Positions 6,510-12,488 are shown, counted from the stretch's first letter. The stretch: 12,488 nucleotides of DNA from Myxococcales bacterium (GCA_026989995.1 JALSIO010000649.1:1-12488); one strand, 5' to 3'. Program-made: numbers and translations. The notes: generated from the letters alone by a model not told the origin.

Positions 6510-6518
6510 GGCCGGGCG
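6494..6518. terminator. Hairpin across the response-regulator stop codon, between convergent genes
   Basis: CGCCCGG(G)CC (6494-6503) pairs with GGCCGGGCG (6510-6518) around a 6-nt loop that holds most of the TAG stop. The two convergent genes are only 15 bp apart, so this stem would form in both transcripts and could end both. It lacks a T-tract on either strand, so factor-dependent termination or simple 3' protection is more likely than a canonical intrinsic terminator. Confidence 0.35.
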
Positions 6519-6524
6519 GGCGCC

Positions 6525-6836
6525 TCAGCGCTCCGCGCCGCCCGGGTCGCGTGGCCCGTGCTTCGAAGTCGTCCGCCCCTCGACGGAATCGACGAGCTCG
6601 CGCAGGATCTCCCCGCAGCGCCGGGCCTGCGCCACGATGCGGCGGAGCGAGGCCCGCACCGCCTCCGGATCGTCGGCCCGGGCGATCGCACTCTCCGCGG
6701 AGAGCAGGATGGCCCCCACCGGATTGCGAAGCGCGTGGACGGCGCGACGGGCGAAGGCTGCGGAGTCCGGGAACTGCCCCGCGCCCCTGCCTTCCGCCGT
6801 ACCGCTTCCGTGTGTCGAAGGCCGGCCCTCCTCCAT
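6525..6836 (-). CDS. Small stand-alone HisKA-like (H-box) protein without kinase domain
   Basis: The protein has 103 residues. After a disordered Gly/Ser-rich start, residues 27-86 form two predicted amphipathic helices with the sequence RAVHALRNPVGAILL (H34). This matches the H-box of histidine-kinase dimerisation domains of the NtrB type (HExRNP). A second helix follows, RRIVAQARRCGEILRELVDSVE, as in HisKA four-helix bundles. There is no HATPase domain, so it cannot autophosphorylate by itself, and the acidic residue that normally follows the His is Ala35. It may be a phosphotransfer or sequestering partner of the neighbouring response regulator, or a decayed kinase. The ATG at 6836 is secured by a strong GGAGG 8 nt upstream, so the short length looks real. 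It is convergent with the regulator gene, 15 bp between stops. The domain call is by eye and moderate. Confidence 0.65.
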   Translation of the reverse strand: MEEGRPSTHGSGTAEGRGAGQFPDSAAFARRAVHALRNPVGAILLSAESAIARADDPEAVRASLRRIVAQARRCGEILRELVDSVEGRTTSKHGPRDPGGAER

Positions 6837-6844
6837 CGATCCTT

Positions 6845-6849
6845 CCTCC
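6845..6849 (-). promoter_or_regulatory. Strong Shine-Dalgarno sequence fixing the start of the H-box protein
   Basis: On the minus strand GGAGG lies 8 nt before the ATG at 6836, within GGGGAGGAAGG. It is one of the best ribosome-binding sites in the window. It argues that the 103-residue product is translated and that in-frame codons further upstream are not used. Confidence 0.7.
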
Positions 6850-6999
6850 CCACCGGACGCCGGCGCTTCGGACGGAGTGCCTCCCCGGTGTGTAGGCGCT
6901 CCGACGCCGCGGCACAAGAACCCGGCCCGGCCGGCGACCACGCGGCCCCCGGGCCCGCCGCTCCGCGCCGAGGCCGGGCGGTGGCCCGCCTCGGGGGGT

Positions 7000-7158
7000 G
7001 TGGCGACCGAGCCCCGCCCGGGCTGGACCGTCTACCTCCTCGAATGCCGGGACGGGACCCTCTACACCGGCATCACCCGGAACCTCGCGCGCCGGCTCTC
7101 GGAGCACGCCCCGGGGCGGGGGCGAGCGCGTCCGGCCGATGCGGACGGCGCCGGCTAG
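7000..7158 (+). pseudogene. Truncated GIY-YIG nuclease domain (UPF0213/YhbQ-like), 3' end missing
   Basis: The frame reads GWTVYLLECRDGTLYTGIT, then RNLARRLSEHAPGRG, which is the start of a small GIY-YIG domain: VYLL for the GIY strand, LYTGIT for YIG, and the catalytic-region Arg in LARRLSEH. Such proteins normally run to about 80-100 residues and carry a conserved catalytic Glu and a further helix. Here similarity fades after residue 40, and a stop comes at residue 53 after an Ala/Asp/Gly-rich stub. No continuation is recognisable in the other two frames, because the rhomboid gene begins there on the opposite strand. The GTG start at 7000 follows a GGGGGGT stretch; no ATG is near. The TAG stop shares the CTAG tetranucleotide with the rhomboid stop. 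Most likely it is a remnant. A tiny functional protein is less likely. Confidence 0.55.
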
Positions 7159-8057
7159 GCACCCCCGGGGCGAAGCAGGGCCACCGCCCAGGCCACCACC
7201 ACGACCGCCACCGCGAGCCCGCCCGCGAGGGCGTCGAGCCCGTGGGGCACGGGGCGGCGGCCCGCCGCCAGCAGCCCGCCGAGCCCCACCCCGCAGGCGA
7301 AGCCGAGGGCGTGCGCGGCGAGGTCCGTGCCCGGCGCCATCCCCAGCATCGCCAGGATGGCGACTCCGGCGGCCACCGGGACGAGGGCCAGGCGGCGGCC
7401 GAGCCCCGCCCGGCGGCGGCGCCCCACGGCGAGCGCACCGAGGGCTCCCACCGAGGCGAAGACGGCGGTCGACGCCCCCACCGACCGGTGGCCGGGACCG
7501 TGGAGCAGTGCGGTGGCGAGGTTCCCGAGCCCCCCCGCGGCCACGAGCAGCAGCAGCGCCGTGCCCGTCCCCCGGAGCCGGGCGAGCGCCGAGCCGAGGA
7601 TCGCGAGGGCCGCGGCGTTGCCGAGCACGTGGAGCAGGTCGGCGTGCAGGGTGAGGGCCGTGACGCACCGCTCGAGCTCGCCGGCGAGGATGCGACCGGA
7701 ATCGGCGGCGCCCCGCGCGAAGGGCCAAGCGCCCTCGCGCCACGGCCCGGTCGCGCCGAAGACGGCCAGGAGGACGAGGCCCGCGTGCAGCCCCATCCGG
7801 GAGCGGACTCCCGGGAGCGGCGGCGGCTCCGGCCCGCCCACGGCCTCGCTCCGCTCCCCGGCCACGGCGTCGAGCACGGAGCGGGCCCGCGGGACCTGCT
7901 CCACGGGGACGCCGACGACGAAGGCCCCGGCCACGCGCCGGATCTCCGGGTCGAGCCCCTCGGCGAGGAGGACGAGGGCGAGCTCGTCCGCTTCCCCGCG
8001 CCGCCCACAGGCCGCGAGCTCCGCGAACTCGGCGCCGTCCGCGGCGCGCCGCCTCAC
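7155..8057 (-). CDS. Rhomboid-family intramembrane serine protease
   Basis: This 300-residue integral membrane protein is predicted to cut substrate transmembrane helices within the inner membrane. An N-terminal soluble segment (1-85) is followed by about six hydrophobic helices (near 88-102, 138-158, 164-184, 194-212, 225-242 and 247-266) and a last one at 277-296. Rhomboid landmarks are present: HADLLHVLGN (H143, N147), SVGASTAVF with nucleophile S196, and AAHALGFACG with catalytic H249. The nucleophile motif is GAST rather than the common GxSG, so the residue after Ser is Thr. The GTG start at 8057 is chosen because it overlaps the NYN stop as GTGA and is preceded by GGCGGAA. The frame is open further upstream only as a shadow of the NYN gene. 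Translation is probably coupled to NYN. Substrate is unknown. Confidence 0.85.
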   Translation of the reverse strand: MRRRAADGAEFAELAACGRRGEADELALVLLAEGLDPEIRRVAGAFVVGVPVEQVPRARSVLDAVAGERSEAVGGPEPPPLPGVRSRMGLHAGLVLLAVFGATGPWREGAWPFARGAADSGRILAGELERCVTALTLHADLLHVLGNAAALAILGSALARLRGTGTALLLLVAAGGLGNLATALLHGPGHRSVGASTAVFASVGALGALAVGRRRRAGLGRRLALVPVAAGVAILAMLGMAPGTDLAAHALGFACGVGLGGLLAAGRRPVPHGLDALAGGLAVAVVVVAWAVALLRPGGA

Positions 8058-8827
8058 TTCCGCCGGGCGGAGCGGACGATGTAGTTGCCGCGGCGCTCGT
8101 CGTACTCGAGCTCGATCTCGCCCGCATCCCGGAGCTCCTCGAGGAGCGCCGCGAAGGAGGGGTAGCCGTAGTAGTCCTCGCTCCACCCCGGGTACACGCG
8201 CTTGATGGTCTGCTTGATCATCGAGCCCCACACCGTGTCGTAGTCCCGCTCGAGCGAGCGGAGGATCTGAAGAAAGCGCTCGTGGGCCTCCTTGCGCTTG
8301 TCCTCGGTGGTGCTCCGGCGCCCGCCCGGCTTCTTCTCCTTCTCGGCCACCGGTTGGGCGCTGCGCACGAGGTCGTCGTAGTAGATGAACTCGTCGCAGC
8401 TCGAGATGAGCAGATCCGAGGAGGAGCTCTTCACCCCGCAGCCGATCACCCGTTTGTTGTTCTCCTTGAGCTTGGCGACGAGCGGCGAGAAGTCGCTGTC
8501 CCCGGAAATCAGGCCGAAGACGTCGATGTGCTGCTTCTGGTAGCAGAGGTCGAGGGCGTCCACGACCATGTGGATGTCGGCGCTGTTCTTTCCGCTCATC
8601 TTGCTGCGCGGGATGTCCACGAGCTCGATCCCGTTCATGTGGAACTCCCGAACCACGTCCCGGTACCGGCTCCAATCGCAGTACGCCTTCTTGTGCACGA
8701 TGCGGCCCTTCTCGAGGAGCCGCCTCAGCACGAGATCGATGCGAAAGCCCCCCTTGCGCATGTTCCGCACCCCGATGGCGAGGTTCTCGTAGTCGATGAA
8801 GCACGCGATGAGCGGTTCGTCGGCCAA
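8054..8827 (-). CDS. NYN domain RNase-like protein with C-terminal LOTUS/OST-HTH domain
   Basis: The protein has 257 residues. The NYN (PIN-like, LabA/DUF88) domain at 5-155 has the metal-binding acidic residues in the expected places: FIDYEN (D12), SADIHMVVD (D84, D90) and GLISGDSDFSPLV (D110, D112). A charged linker (160-180) leads to residues 182-250, which fit the LOTUS/OST-HTH winged helix (RFLQILRSL, TVWGSMIKQTIKRVYPGW, LEELRDAGEIELEY). By family knowledge it is a metal-dependent RNase with an RNA-binding module, acting in the cytoplasm. The TTG start at 8827 is fixed by AGGAGG 10 nt upstream and leaves 11 residues before the first Asp. GC content here is visibly lower (about 62 percent over 8341-8520 by hand count) than in the neighbours, partly because the protein is rich in Lys, Asp, Tyr and Ile. 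It lies 49 bp after the acylase and overlaps rhomboid by 4 nt. Confidence 0.88.
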   Translation of the reverse strand: MADEPLIACFIDYENLAIGVRNMRKGGFRIDLVLRRLLEKGRIVHKKAYCDWSRYRDVVREFHMNGIELVDIPRSKMSGKNSADIHMVVDALDLCYQKQHIDVFGLISGDSDFSPLVAKLKENNKRVIGCGVKSSSSDLLISSCDEFIYYDDLVRSAQPVAEKEKKPGGRRSTTEDKRKEAHERFLQILRSLERDYDTVWGSMIKQTIKRVYPGWSEDYYGYPSFAALLEELRDAGEIELEYDERRGNYIVRSARRK

Positions 8828-8837
8828 GGGACGCGGT

Positions 8838-8843
8838 CCTCCT
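8838..8843 (-). promoter_or_regulatory. Shine-Dalgarno sequence for the TTG start of the NYN gene
   Basis: AGGAGG on the minus strand lies 10 nt before TTG 8827. No ATG or GTG in frame is near the start of the NYN fold, so this site is the main support for a TTG initiation codon. Confidence 0.65.
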
Positions 8844-8876
8844 GCTTCGGCGCGCGGACCGGGCAGAGGCCGAGCC

Positions 8877-11084
8877 TCAGGGCCGGCGGGGCGCGTCGAG
8901 GTGGTTCCGGATCGTCTCGGGGCGCAGCCACAGGGGGCGCGTCTCGCCGCGGAGCAGAAGCTCGAGCTGGTCGCCCGCGTGGGGCGACGACGCCCGCACG
9001 CTGCTGCCCGGCGGAGCGAGCGAGCGCACGGCCACCCCGTCGGGGCCGAAACGCACGCGCAGAACATAGGGGCCGCCGGGGGGGACCACCAGACGACCAT
9101 CCGCCGCACGCACGGGCGCGGCGTCGGCGAGCACGTCGGGGCCGCCCGCCACCGGCCGGTCCACCTCGCCGTGGCGGAGCCGCAGCACCTCCGACCACGG
9201 CGGGTCGAGGCGCCCGAATGTCGCCTCGAGCCAGTCCGAGGCCGCCTCGAGGCGCTCGAAGGGAGATCCACCGGCTCCCCGCAGGCCCTCGGGACACTCG
9301 TCACCGCAGAGCGTCGCGACGGCGAGGGCGGCAGCACGGCTTTCCGGATCCAGGCGGAGATCCCACGTGAGCAGCAGGCGCCGCGCGCGGGCCAGCCGCG
9401 GGTCCTCGGGCGGTGGAAGGGCGAGAAGCTCTTCGAGCCGCTCGACGAGCGGCGAGAGCCCCGAGTACGCGACGTCCGCGAAAAGCGCCTCGAGATCCGC
9501 CTCCCGGAGGCGCCGCCCGGATCCCACCTCCTCGAGCAGGCGAAGCGAGCGGTTGGTCACCTCGGCGTCCACGCCGCGCTCGGCGTCGAGCCGGCCGGGG
9601 CGGAGCGCCCCGGCCCCGACCGTGGCGGTGAAGGGCGAGCTGTTGGCGCTCTGCACGAAGCCCGAGGCCGGGTCGCGGAGGGACGGCAGGACGCTTCGCG
9701 GGTGGATGCCGCGCCACGCCGCGGCGGGCCCGCCCGCGGGGCGGATGGTCCCCCCGCGACCAACCGGGGCTCCGGCATCGCGGCGCGGCAGGGCCGCGTT
9801 GTAGCGGTAGAGAAGCCCTCCCTCCCGGTCGACCGCCACGAGATGGAAGAGCGGGAGGGTGAGCGGATCGAGGGCATCCCCGAGGGCGTCGAGGTCCCGG
9901 GCGCGCGCGAGGGCGAGCCACCCGGCCACCGAGCGCGCCCGGCCCCGGCCGGGGAAGCGCACCGCCAGGACCTCCCGCCCGAGGCGCAGCACCGGGCCCA
10001 ACTCGGACTCCTCCACCACCGCGCGGCCCGGCCGGGGAAGCAGGCCCAGCAGGCGGCGGGGGAGGGGGACGGCGCGCCTTCGCAGCCGCCGGCGGTGGCC
10101 GTCGAGGCGGTACCCCTCCAGGTCGTCCGGGCGGACGTCGAGCCGCAGCACGTCCACGAGCGGTGGCCGGTTCGCGGTGAGGGCGAAGGCGAGCGTCGGC
10201 GTGACGCCGGAGATCGGGACGGGCAGGCCGGGGAGCAGCATCCCCGCCACCGCGAGACCGTCGCGGCTCTCAAGGTGTGCCTCGTACCACCGGGTCGCCT
10301 CGCCGGGGGGCGGCAGGGTCCGCATCCAGAGCCGCGGGGCGCCGTCCTCGGTGCGGCTTCCGGAGAGCGCGAGGACCTCGCCGCGGGGAAAGGCGCCGAA
10401 ACCCAGGCGCCCGAGCACCTCGACGGCATCCCGGAACGAGCCGCCGGCCTCCCGGGCCTGGCGGTCCGACTCCGGAAACCGGCGGGCGAGCTCCCGCAGG
10501 GGCCCGGCGAGGAAGAAGAGCCGGAGCCGGAGCTCGGCGGCCCCTGCCACGTCGGCTCCCCCGAACCGGGCCCCTCCGATGCGCTCGCGTGGGTTCCGCG
10601 CGAGGTGGTGCTCCACCCCGGCGGCATAGGCGTCGAGGTAGCCACGGAGCTCCGGGTCGCCAGCACCCTGGAAAAGGCGCCGGGCGTCCTCGGGAACGCC
10701 GAGCCAGTGGATGAGCCAGTCCGCGCGCCGGGCCTCGGGGCCCAGGGCCCGATGGAGCGCACCGCGACCGGCCAGCAGCGCCCGCTGGACGCCGACCGGG
10801 TCATCCTCGGCGTGCGCGAGGCCGAGGCCGAAGGCCACGTCCGCGGCCCGCTCGCCGAACAGGTGGGGCACGCCCCACGCGTCCCGCAGCACCCGGACGC
10901 GCCACGGCCCGGCCTGCTCGAGACGCTCCGCCGGCGGCGCATCCTCCGACGGGCGGCCGAGGACGGGCGGCAGGGCCGCGAAGGGCCAGCGCGCGGCGAG
11001 GGGCCCGCAACCCGCCGCAAGAACGGCTAGAACGGCGAGGACGGCGAAGCACACCCGTGGCTTTCGGGGGAGGGAGCGGGACAT
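8877..11084 (-). CDS. Penicillin/AHL acylase-family lipoprotein, apparently lacking the Ser nucleophile
   Basis: The protein has 735 residues. The N-terminus is a lipoprotein signal: basic [10 protein letters not shown], a hydrophobic core, then the lipobox LAAGC with C26, so export and lipid anchoring are expected. The alpha-chain region has the acylase opening [16 protein letters not shown] and [11 protein letters not shown] (63-95). The beta-chain region shows [33 protein letters not shown] and, further on, [13 protein letters not shown], as in PvdQ/penicillin-acylase Ntn hydrolases. Family members start the beta chain with SNxWAV just before SGxRT, where Ser is both the self-cleavage site and the nucleophile. 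Here the aligned stretch is [11 protein letters not shown], with G235 at the Ser position. If the alignment holds, neither maturation nor classical catalysis is possible. The ATG at 11084 gives the signal peptide but has no clear ribosome-binding site. The NYN gene follows after 49 bp. Confidence 0.82.
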   Translation of the reverse strand: MSRSLPRKPRVCFAVLAVLAVLAAGCGPLAARWPFAALPPVLGRPSEDAPPAERLEQAGPWRVRVLRDAWGVPHLFGERAADVAFGLGLAHAEDDPVGVQRALLAGRGALHRALGPEARRADWLIHWLGVPEDARRLFQGAGDPELRGYLDAYAAGVEHHLARNPRERIGGARFGGADVAGAAELRLRLFFLAGPLRELARRFPESDRQAREAGGSFRDAVEVLGRLGFGAFPRGEVLALSGSRTEDGAPRLWMRTLPPPGEATRWYEAHLESRDGLAVAGMLLPGLPVPISGVTPTLAFALTANRPPLVDVLRLDVRPDDLEGYRLDGHRRRLRRRAVPLPRRLLGLLPRPGRAVVEESELGPVLRLGREVLAVRFPGRGRARSVAGWLALARARDLDALGDALDPLTLPLFHLVAVDREGGLLYRYNAALPRRDAGAPVGRGGTIRPAGGPAAAWRGIHPRSVLPSLRDPASGFVQSANSSPFTATVGAGALRPGRLDAERGVDAEVTNRSLRLLEEVGSGRRLREADLEALFADVAYSGLSPLVERLEELLALPPPEDPRLARARRLLLTWDLRLDPESRAAALAVATLCGDECPEGLRGAGGSPFERLEAASDWLEATFGRLDPPWSEVLRLRHGEVDRPVAGGPDVLADAAPVRAADGRLVVPPGGPYVLRVRFGPDGVAVRSLAPPGSSVRASSPHAGDQLELLLRGETRPLWLRPETIRNHLDAPRRP

Positions 11085-11246
11085 GGTGGTGCGCAGCTTA
11101 ACCGCGGCGGGACGGGTCCCGGGATCGCGGGCGTCCCGAGAGGGGGCCGCTTCGCCGGCGCCGCGGGCCACCGGGCGGTGCCCGCCGGCCGGACCCCGCC
11201 GCCTCCGGCCGCGATCCTCCCCGCTGGCGACCCGCCGCACGGAATA

Positions 11247-11261
11247 CCCCCCGGGGGGGGG
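11247..11261. repeat. C6G9 homopolymer tract in the ribosomal-operon promoter region
   Basis: Six Cs are followed directly by nine Gs, flanked by GAA (11242-11244) and TTC (11262-11264), which makes an imperfect 23-bp dyad centred at 11252/11253. It ends 3 bp before the candidate -35 box at 11265. Runs of nine identical bases are prone to slippage, so length may vary between cells. The dyad could also be a protein site. A hairpin is unlikely because there is no loop. Confidence 0.5.
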
Positions 11262-11264
11262 TTC

Positions 11265-11293
11265 TTGCGAGCGCCGCCGCCGGGGGATAGCCT
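11265..11293 (+). promoter_or_regulatory. Candidate sigma-70-like promoter for rpsN-rpmE-rpmB
   Basis: TTGCGA (11265-11270, 4 of 6 to TTGACA) and TAGCCT (11288-11293, 3 of 6 to TATAAT) are separated by exactly 17 bp. This would give a leader of about 45 nt before rpsN. The -10 match is weak, so this is a modest call supported mainly by position and spacing. Confidence 0.3.
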
Positions 11294-11345
11294 TCGCCGC
11301 TCTCCGAGCCCGGCCCGGGCGGGCCGGCTCCCGAGGCGAGGAACC

Positions 11346-11651
11346 ATGGCCAAGAAGTCCCAGGTCCTGCGCGACGAGCGCCGCGCCAGGCTCATCGCCC
11401 GCTACAAGGACAAGCGCGACGAGCTGCGCAGGAGGCTCAAGGACCCGAACGTCCCCATGGCGGAGAAGTTCGAGATCCAGAAGGCCTTCGCGAAGCTCCC
11501 GCGGAACTCGTGCCCCACGCGGCTCACCCGGCGGTGTGCGCTCACGGGGCGATCCCGTGCGGTGTACCGAAAGTTCGGAATCTCCCGGATCGCGCTTCGG
11601 GAGCTCTCCCACCGCGGGCAGCTGCCCGGCGTGCGGAAGTCGAGCTGGTAG
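11346..11651 (+). CDS. rpsN: 30S ribosomal protein S14, zinc-independent (C-) form
   Basis: The protein has 101 residues and the full length of the long S14 form. It opens [29 protein letters not shown] and ends with the conserved core [41 protein letters not shown]. S14 sits in the head of the small subunit and helps late 30S assembly. The short zinc-binding form has a CxxC...CxxC ribbon; here only two isolated cysteines remain in [13 protein letters not shown], so it is the zinc-independent type. The ATG at 11346 is preceded by GAGGCGAGGAACC. It heads a three-gene run with rpmE and rpmB. This may be the only S14 of the organism or a paralog used in zinc shortage; the window alone cannot tell. 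Confidence 0.95.
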   Translation: MAKKSQVLRDERRARLIARYKDKRDELRRRLKDPNVPMAEKFEIQKAFAKLPRNSCPTRLTRRCALTGRSRAVYRKFGISRIALRELSHRGQLPGVRKSSW

Positions 11652-11684
11652 CGGGCAGGCCGCGAGGGACCGGAGAGCCGTGTC

Positions 11685-11939
11685 GTGAAGCCGGGCATCC
11701 ATCCGGACTACCACAAGGTCCTCTTCGTGGACGCCGCGACGGGCACGGAGTGGGTTTCCCGCTCCACCCTCACCTCGAAGGAGACGCGGGAGATCGACGG
11801 CGAGGAGATTCCCGTGATCCGCCTCGAGATCTCCTCCTACAGCCATCCCTTCTGGACCGGTCGGATGCGCGAGCTCGATTCCGACGGCCAGATCGATCGA
11901 TTCCGCCGCCGCTACGGCGCCCCGCAGAAGAAGGAGTAG
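11685..11939 (+). CDS. rpmE2: 50S ribosomal protein L31 type B
   Basis: The protein has 84 residues and reads MKPGIHPDYHKVLFVDAAT, then STLTSKET, then EISSYSHPFWTGRMRELDSDGQIDRFRRRYG, the classic type B L31 layout. L31 forms part of the bridge between the two ribosomal subunits at the central protuberance. The type A form carries a CxxC zinc site; this one contains no cysteine at all, so it is the zinc-independent version. The GTG start at 11685 is 33 bp after the rpsN stop and has GGAGAG 7 nt upstream. A second GTG 5 nt earlier is out of frame. In bacteria that carry both forms, type B L31 is commonly induced under zinc limitation. Confidence 0.93.
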   Translation: MKPGIHPDYHKVLFVDAATGTEWVSRSTLTSKETREIDGEEIPVIRLEISSYSHPFWTGRMRELDSDGQIDRFRRRYGAPQKKE

Positions 11940-11946
11940 GCTCGCC

Positions 11947-12297
11947 GTGGCCCGAAGCTGCCAGCTGACCGGGGCGTCCGTCCGGTACGGGCACAAGGTG
12001 TCCCACTCCAACCGCAAGAGCTCCCGGACCTTCCAGCCGAATCTGCAGCAGGTGACCCTCCGGAGCGACGCCCTCCGGCGCAACTTCTCGCTTCGGATCA
12101 CCACGCGCGCGCTCCGCTCGGTGCAGAAGCACGGCGGCCTCGACAACTTCCTGCTCCACACCTCCGACCGCGAGCTCTCCCGGGAGGCCCTGCGGCTGAA
12201 GGAGCGCATCCGGCGGGCCCTCGGGGGCTCCCGGAGCCGCGCCGGGGCCGCCGCGCCGGCAACCTCGGCACCCGCGTCCGCCCCGGAATCCGCCTGA
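11947..12297 (+). CDS. rpmB: 50S ribosomal protein L28 with Ala/Pro/Ser-rich C-terminal extension
   Basis: The protein has 116 residues. The L28 core is clear: ARSCQLTGASVRYGHKVSHSNRKSSRTFQPNLQ, then LRITTRALRSVQKHGGLDNFLL. L28 binds 23S rRNA near the exit-site side of the large subunit. Only one Cys is present (CQLTG, no paired CxxC), so it is the zinc-free type. Bacterial L28 is usually about 60-80 residues; here the core ends near residue 85 and a tail of some 30 residues (basic, then [16 protein letters not shown]) follows, probably disordered. The GTG start at 11947 lies 7 bp after the rpmE stop, with AAGGAG overlapping that stop, so the two genes are translated as a unit. It is the last gene of the trio; a GC stem (CCGGG/CCCGG, 12300-12314) directly follows the stop. 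Confidence 0.93.
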   Translation: MARSCQLTGASVRYGHKVSHSNRKSSRTFQPNLQQVTLRSDALRRNFSLRITTRALRSVQKHGGLDNFLLHTSDRELSREALRLKERIRRALGGSRSRAGAAAPATSAPASAPESA

Positions 12298-12417
12298 CCC
12301 CGGGGGAATCCCGGCCTCGGGCCTCCACCCCGATCGCAGCCGCGCCGATAGAACCGCCGGAAGCCGGGCGTGCCCGCCCCGTCGCCGGGCGCGCGCGGTG
12401 CACCCACGGAGGCCGCC

Positions 12418-12488
12418 TTGCTCTTTCGCAGAAGGAAGCCCGCCCCGGGCGACCGGAGGACCGCGGCCCCGCCGACGCCGCCCCCGAG
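12418..12488 (+). CDS. Start of an unidentified gene (N-terminus only)
   Basis: GGAGG at 12408-12412 is followed after 5 nt by TTG 12418, and the frame stays open to the end of the window, giving MLFRRRKPAPGDRRTAAPPTPPP. The good ribosome-binding site and spacing support real initiation. The basic, Pro-rich start is too short and too compositionally biased to assign a family. A weak TAGAAC hexamer at 12349-12354 could be a -10 box in the 120-bp gap after rpmB, in which case it would be a separate transcript. Confidence 0.45.
   Translation, partial: MLFRRRKPAPGDRRTAAPPTPPP

Larger units (their letters stand above)
11085..11345. promoter_or_regulatory. Divergent intergenic region between the acylase and the ribosomal-protein operon
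   Basis: These 261 bp hold no convincing gene. Toward the ribosomal genes there is a C6G9 tract, a candidate promoter at 11265-11293 and a purine-rich ribosome-binding stretch (GAGGCGAGG, 11333-11341) before rpsN. Toward the acylase a TAAGCT hexamer ends 10 nt before the ATG and is the only -10-like sequence there. A stem of GGGACG (11109-11114) with CGTCCC (11132-11137) lies close to the acylase start. I looked for an AT-rich palindrome resembling known Zur sites and found none. Confidence 0.5.

Noticed and set aside
6442..8127. 561-codon minus-strand frame across rhomboid and the H-box gene
   Set aside because: It is Arg/Gly/Ala-rich shadow coding out of frame with the rhomboid and H-box proteins, both of which have clear motifs in other frames.
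8796..11030. Plus-strand open frame of 744 codons
   Set aside because: It is the complement of the acylase gene, with a Pro/Arg/Gly/Glu-rich composition typical of antisense frames in GC-rich DNA. No domain was recognised.
11247..11261. C6G9 tract read as an intrinsic terminator
   Set aside because: The arms are adjacent, so no loop can form, and only a short broken T-run (TTCTT) follows.
11085..11345. Zur operator expected before zinc-free ribosomal genes
   Set aside because: The region is almost entirely G and C, and I found no AT-rich palindrome resembling known Zur boxes.
11085..12407. Minus-strand frame open upstream of the acylase start, antisense to all three ribosomal genes
   Set aside because: The lipoprotein signal peptide fixes the start at 11084. 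The upstream translation is low-complexity and lies opposite clear ribosomal proteins.
1..12488. CRISPR array, tRNA, rRNA or insertion sequence
   Set aside because: No regularly spaced direct repeats, no tRNA T-loop consensus, no rRNA-like sequence and no transposase motifs or terminal inverted repeats were seen on either strand.

Overview
The window is about 12.5 kb of very GC-rich chromosomal DNA. Hand counts of single lines reach about 80 percent G+C. It looks like ordinary Gram-negative chromosome with good coding density. A lipobox signal peptide, a tandem PilZ c-di-GMP receptor, frequent GTG/TTG starts and a sphingosine-phosphate-lyase-like enzyme suggest a deltaproteobacterial-type lineage (Myxococcota, Desulfobacterota, Binatota or similar). 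That placement is inference from composition and gene content, not from a marker gene. I see no tRNA, rRNA, CRISPR array, transposase or integrase.

Layout. (1) Positions 1-279: the 3' end of a DUF3179 protein, convergent with the next block. (2) Positions 366-5291, all on the minus strand, read from right to left: a PLP-dependent lyase/decarboxylase of the sphingosine-1-phosphate lyase type, a pseudo-receiver plus tandem PilZ protein, a zinc-free quinone oxidoreductase of the MDR superfamily, and a metallophosphoesterase. (3) Positions 5292-5645: a 354-bp divergent control region with several strong dyads. (4) Positions 5646-6509: a NarL/FixJ-type response regulator, facing a 103-residue protein that is only a histidine-kinase dimerisation helix pair (6525-6836). 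(5) Positions 7000-7158: a short GIY-YIG nuclease fragment whose stop codon overlaps that of the converging rhomboid gene. (6) Positions 7155-11084, minus strand: a lipoprotein of the penicillin/AHL acylase family, a NYN-LOTUS putative RNase and a rhomboid intramembrane protease. The last two are coupled by a 4-nt GTGA overlap. (7) Positions 11346-12297, plus strand: ribosomal proteins S14, L31 type B and L28, all in cysteine-poor (zinc-independent) forms. (8) From 12418: the first 23 codons of another gene, running off the end.

How the genes work together. The clearest functional unit is the ribosomal trio, which resembles the zinc-sparing ribosomal clusters of other bacteria, although I see no AT-rich Zur box. 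The regulatory pieces (REC-HTH regulator, lone H-box protein, PilZ receptor) suggest local signalling, but nothing in the sequence ties them to a specific output. The main oddities are an acylase that lacks the Ser nucleophile motif, a kinase-less H-box protein, a truncated GIY-YIG gene, and a 13-bp inverted repeat that brackets a -10-like hexamer upstream of the response regulator.
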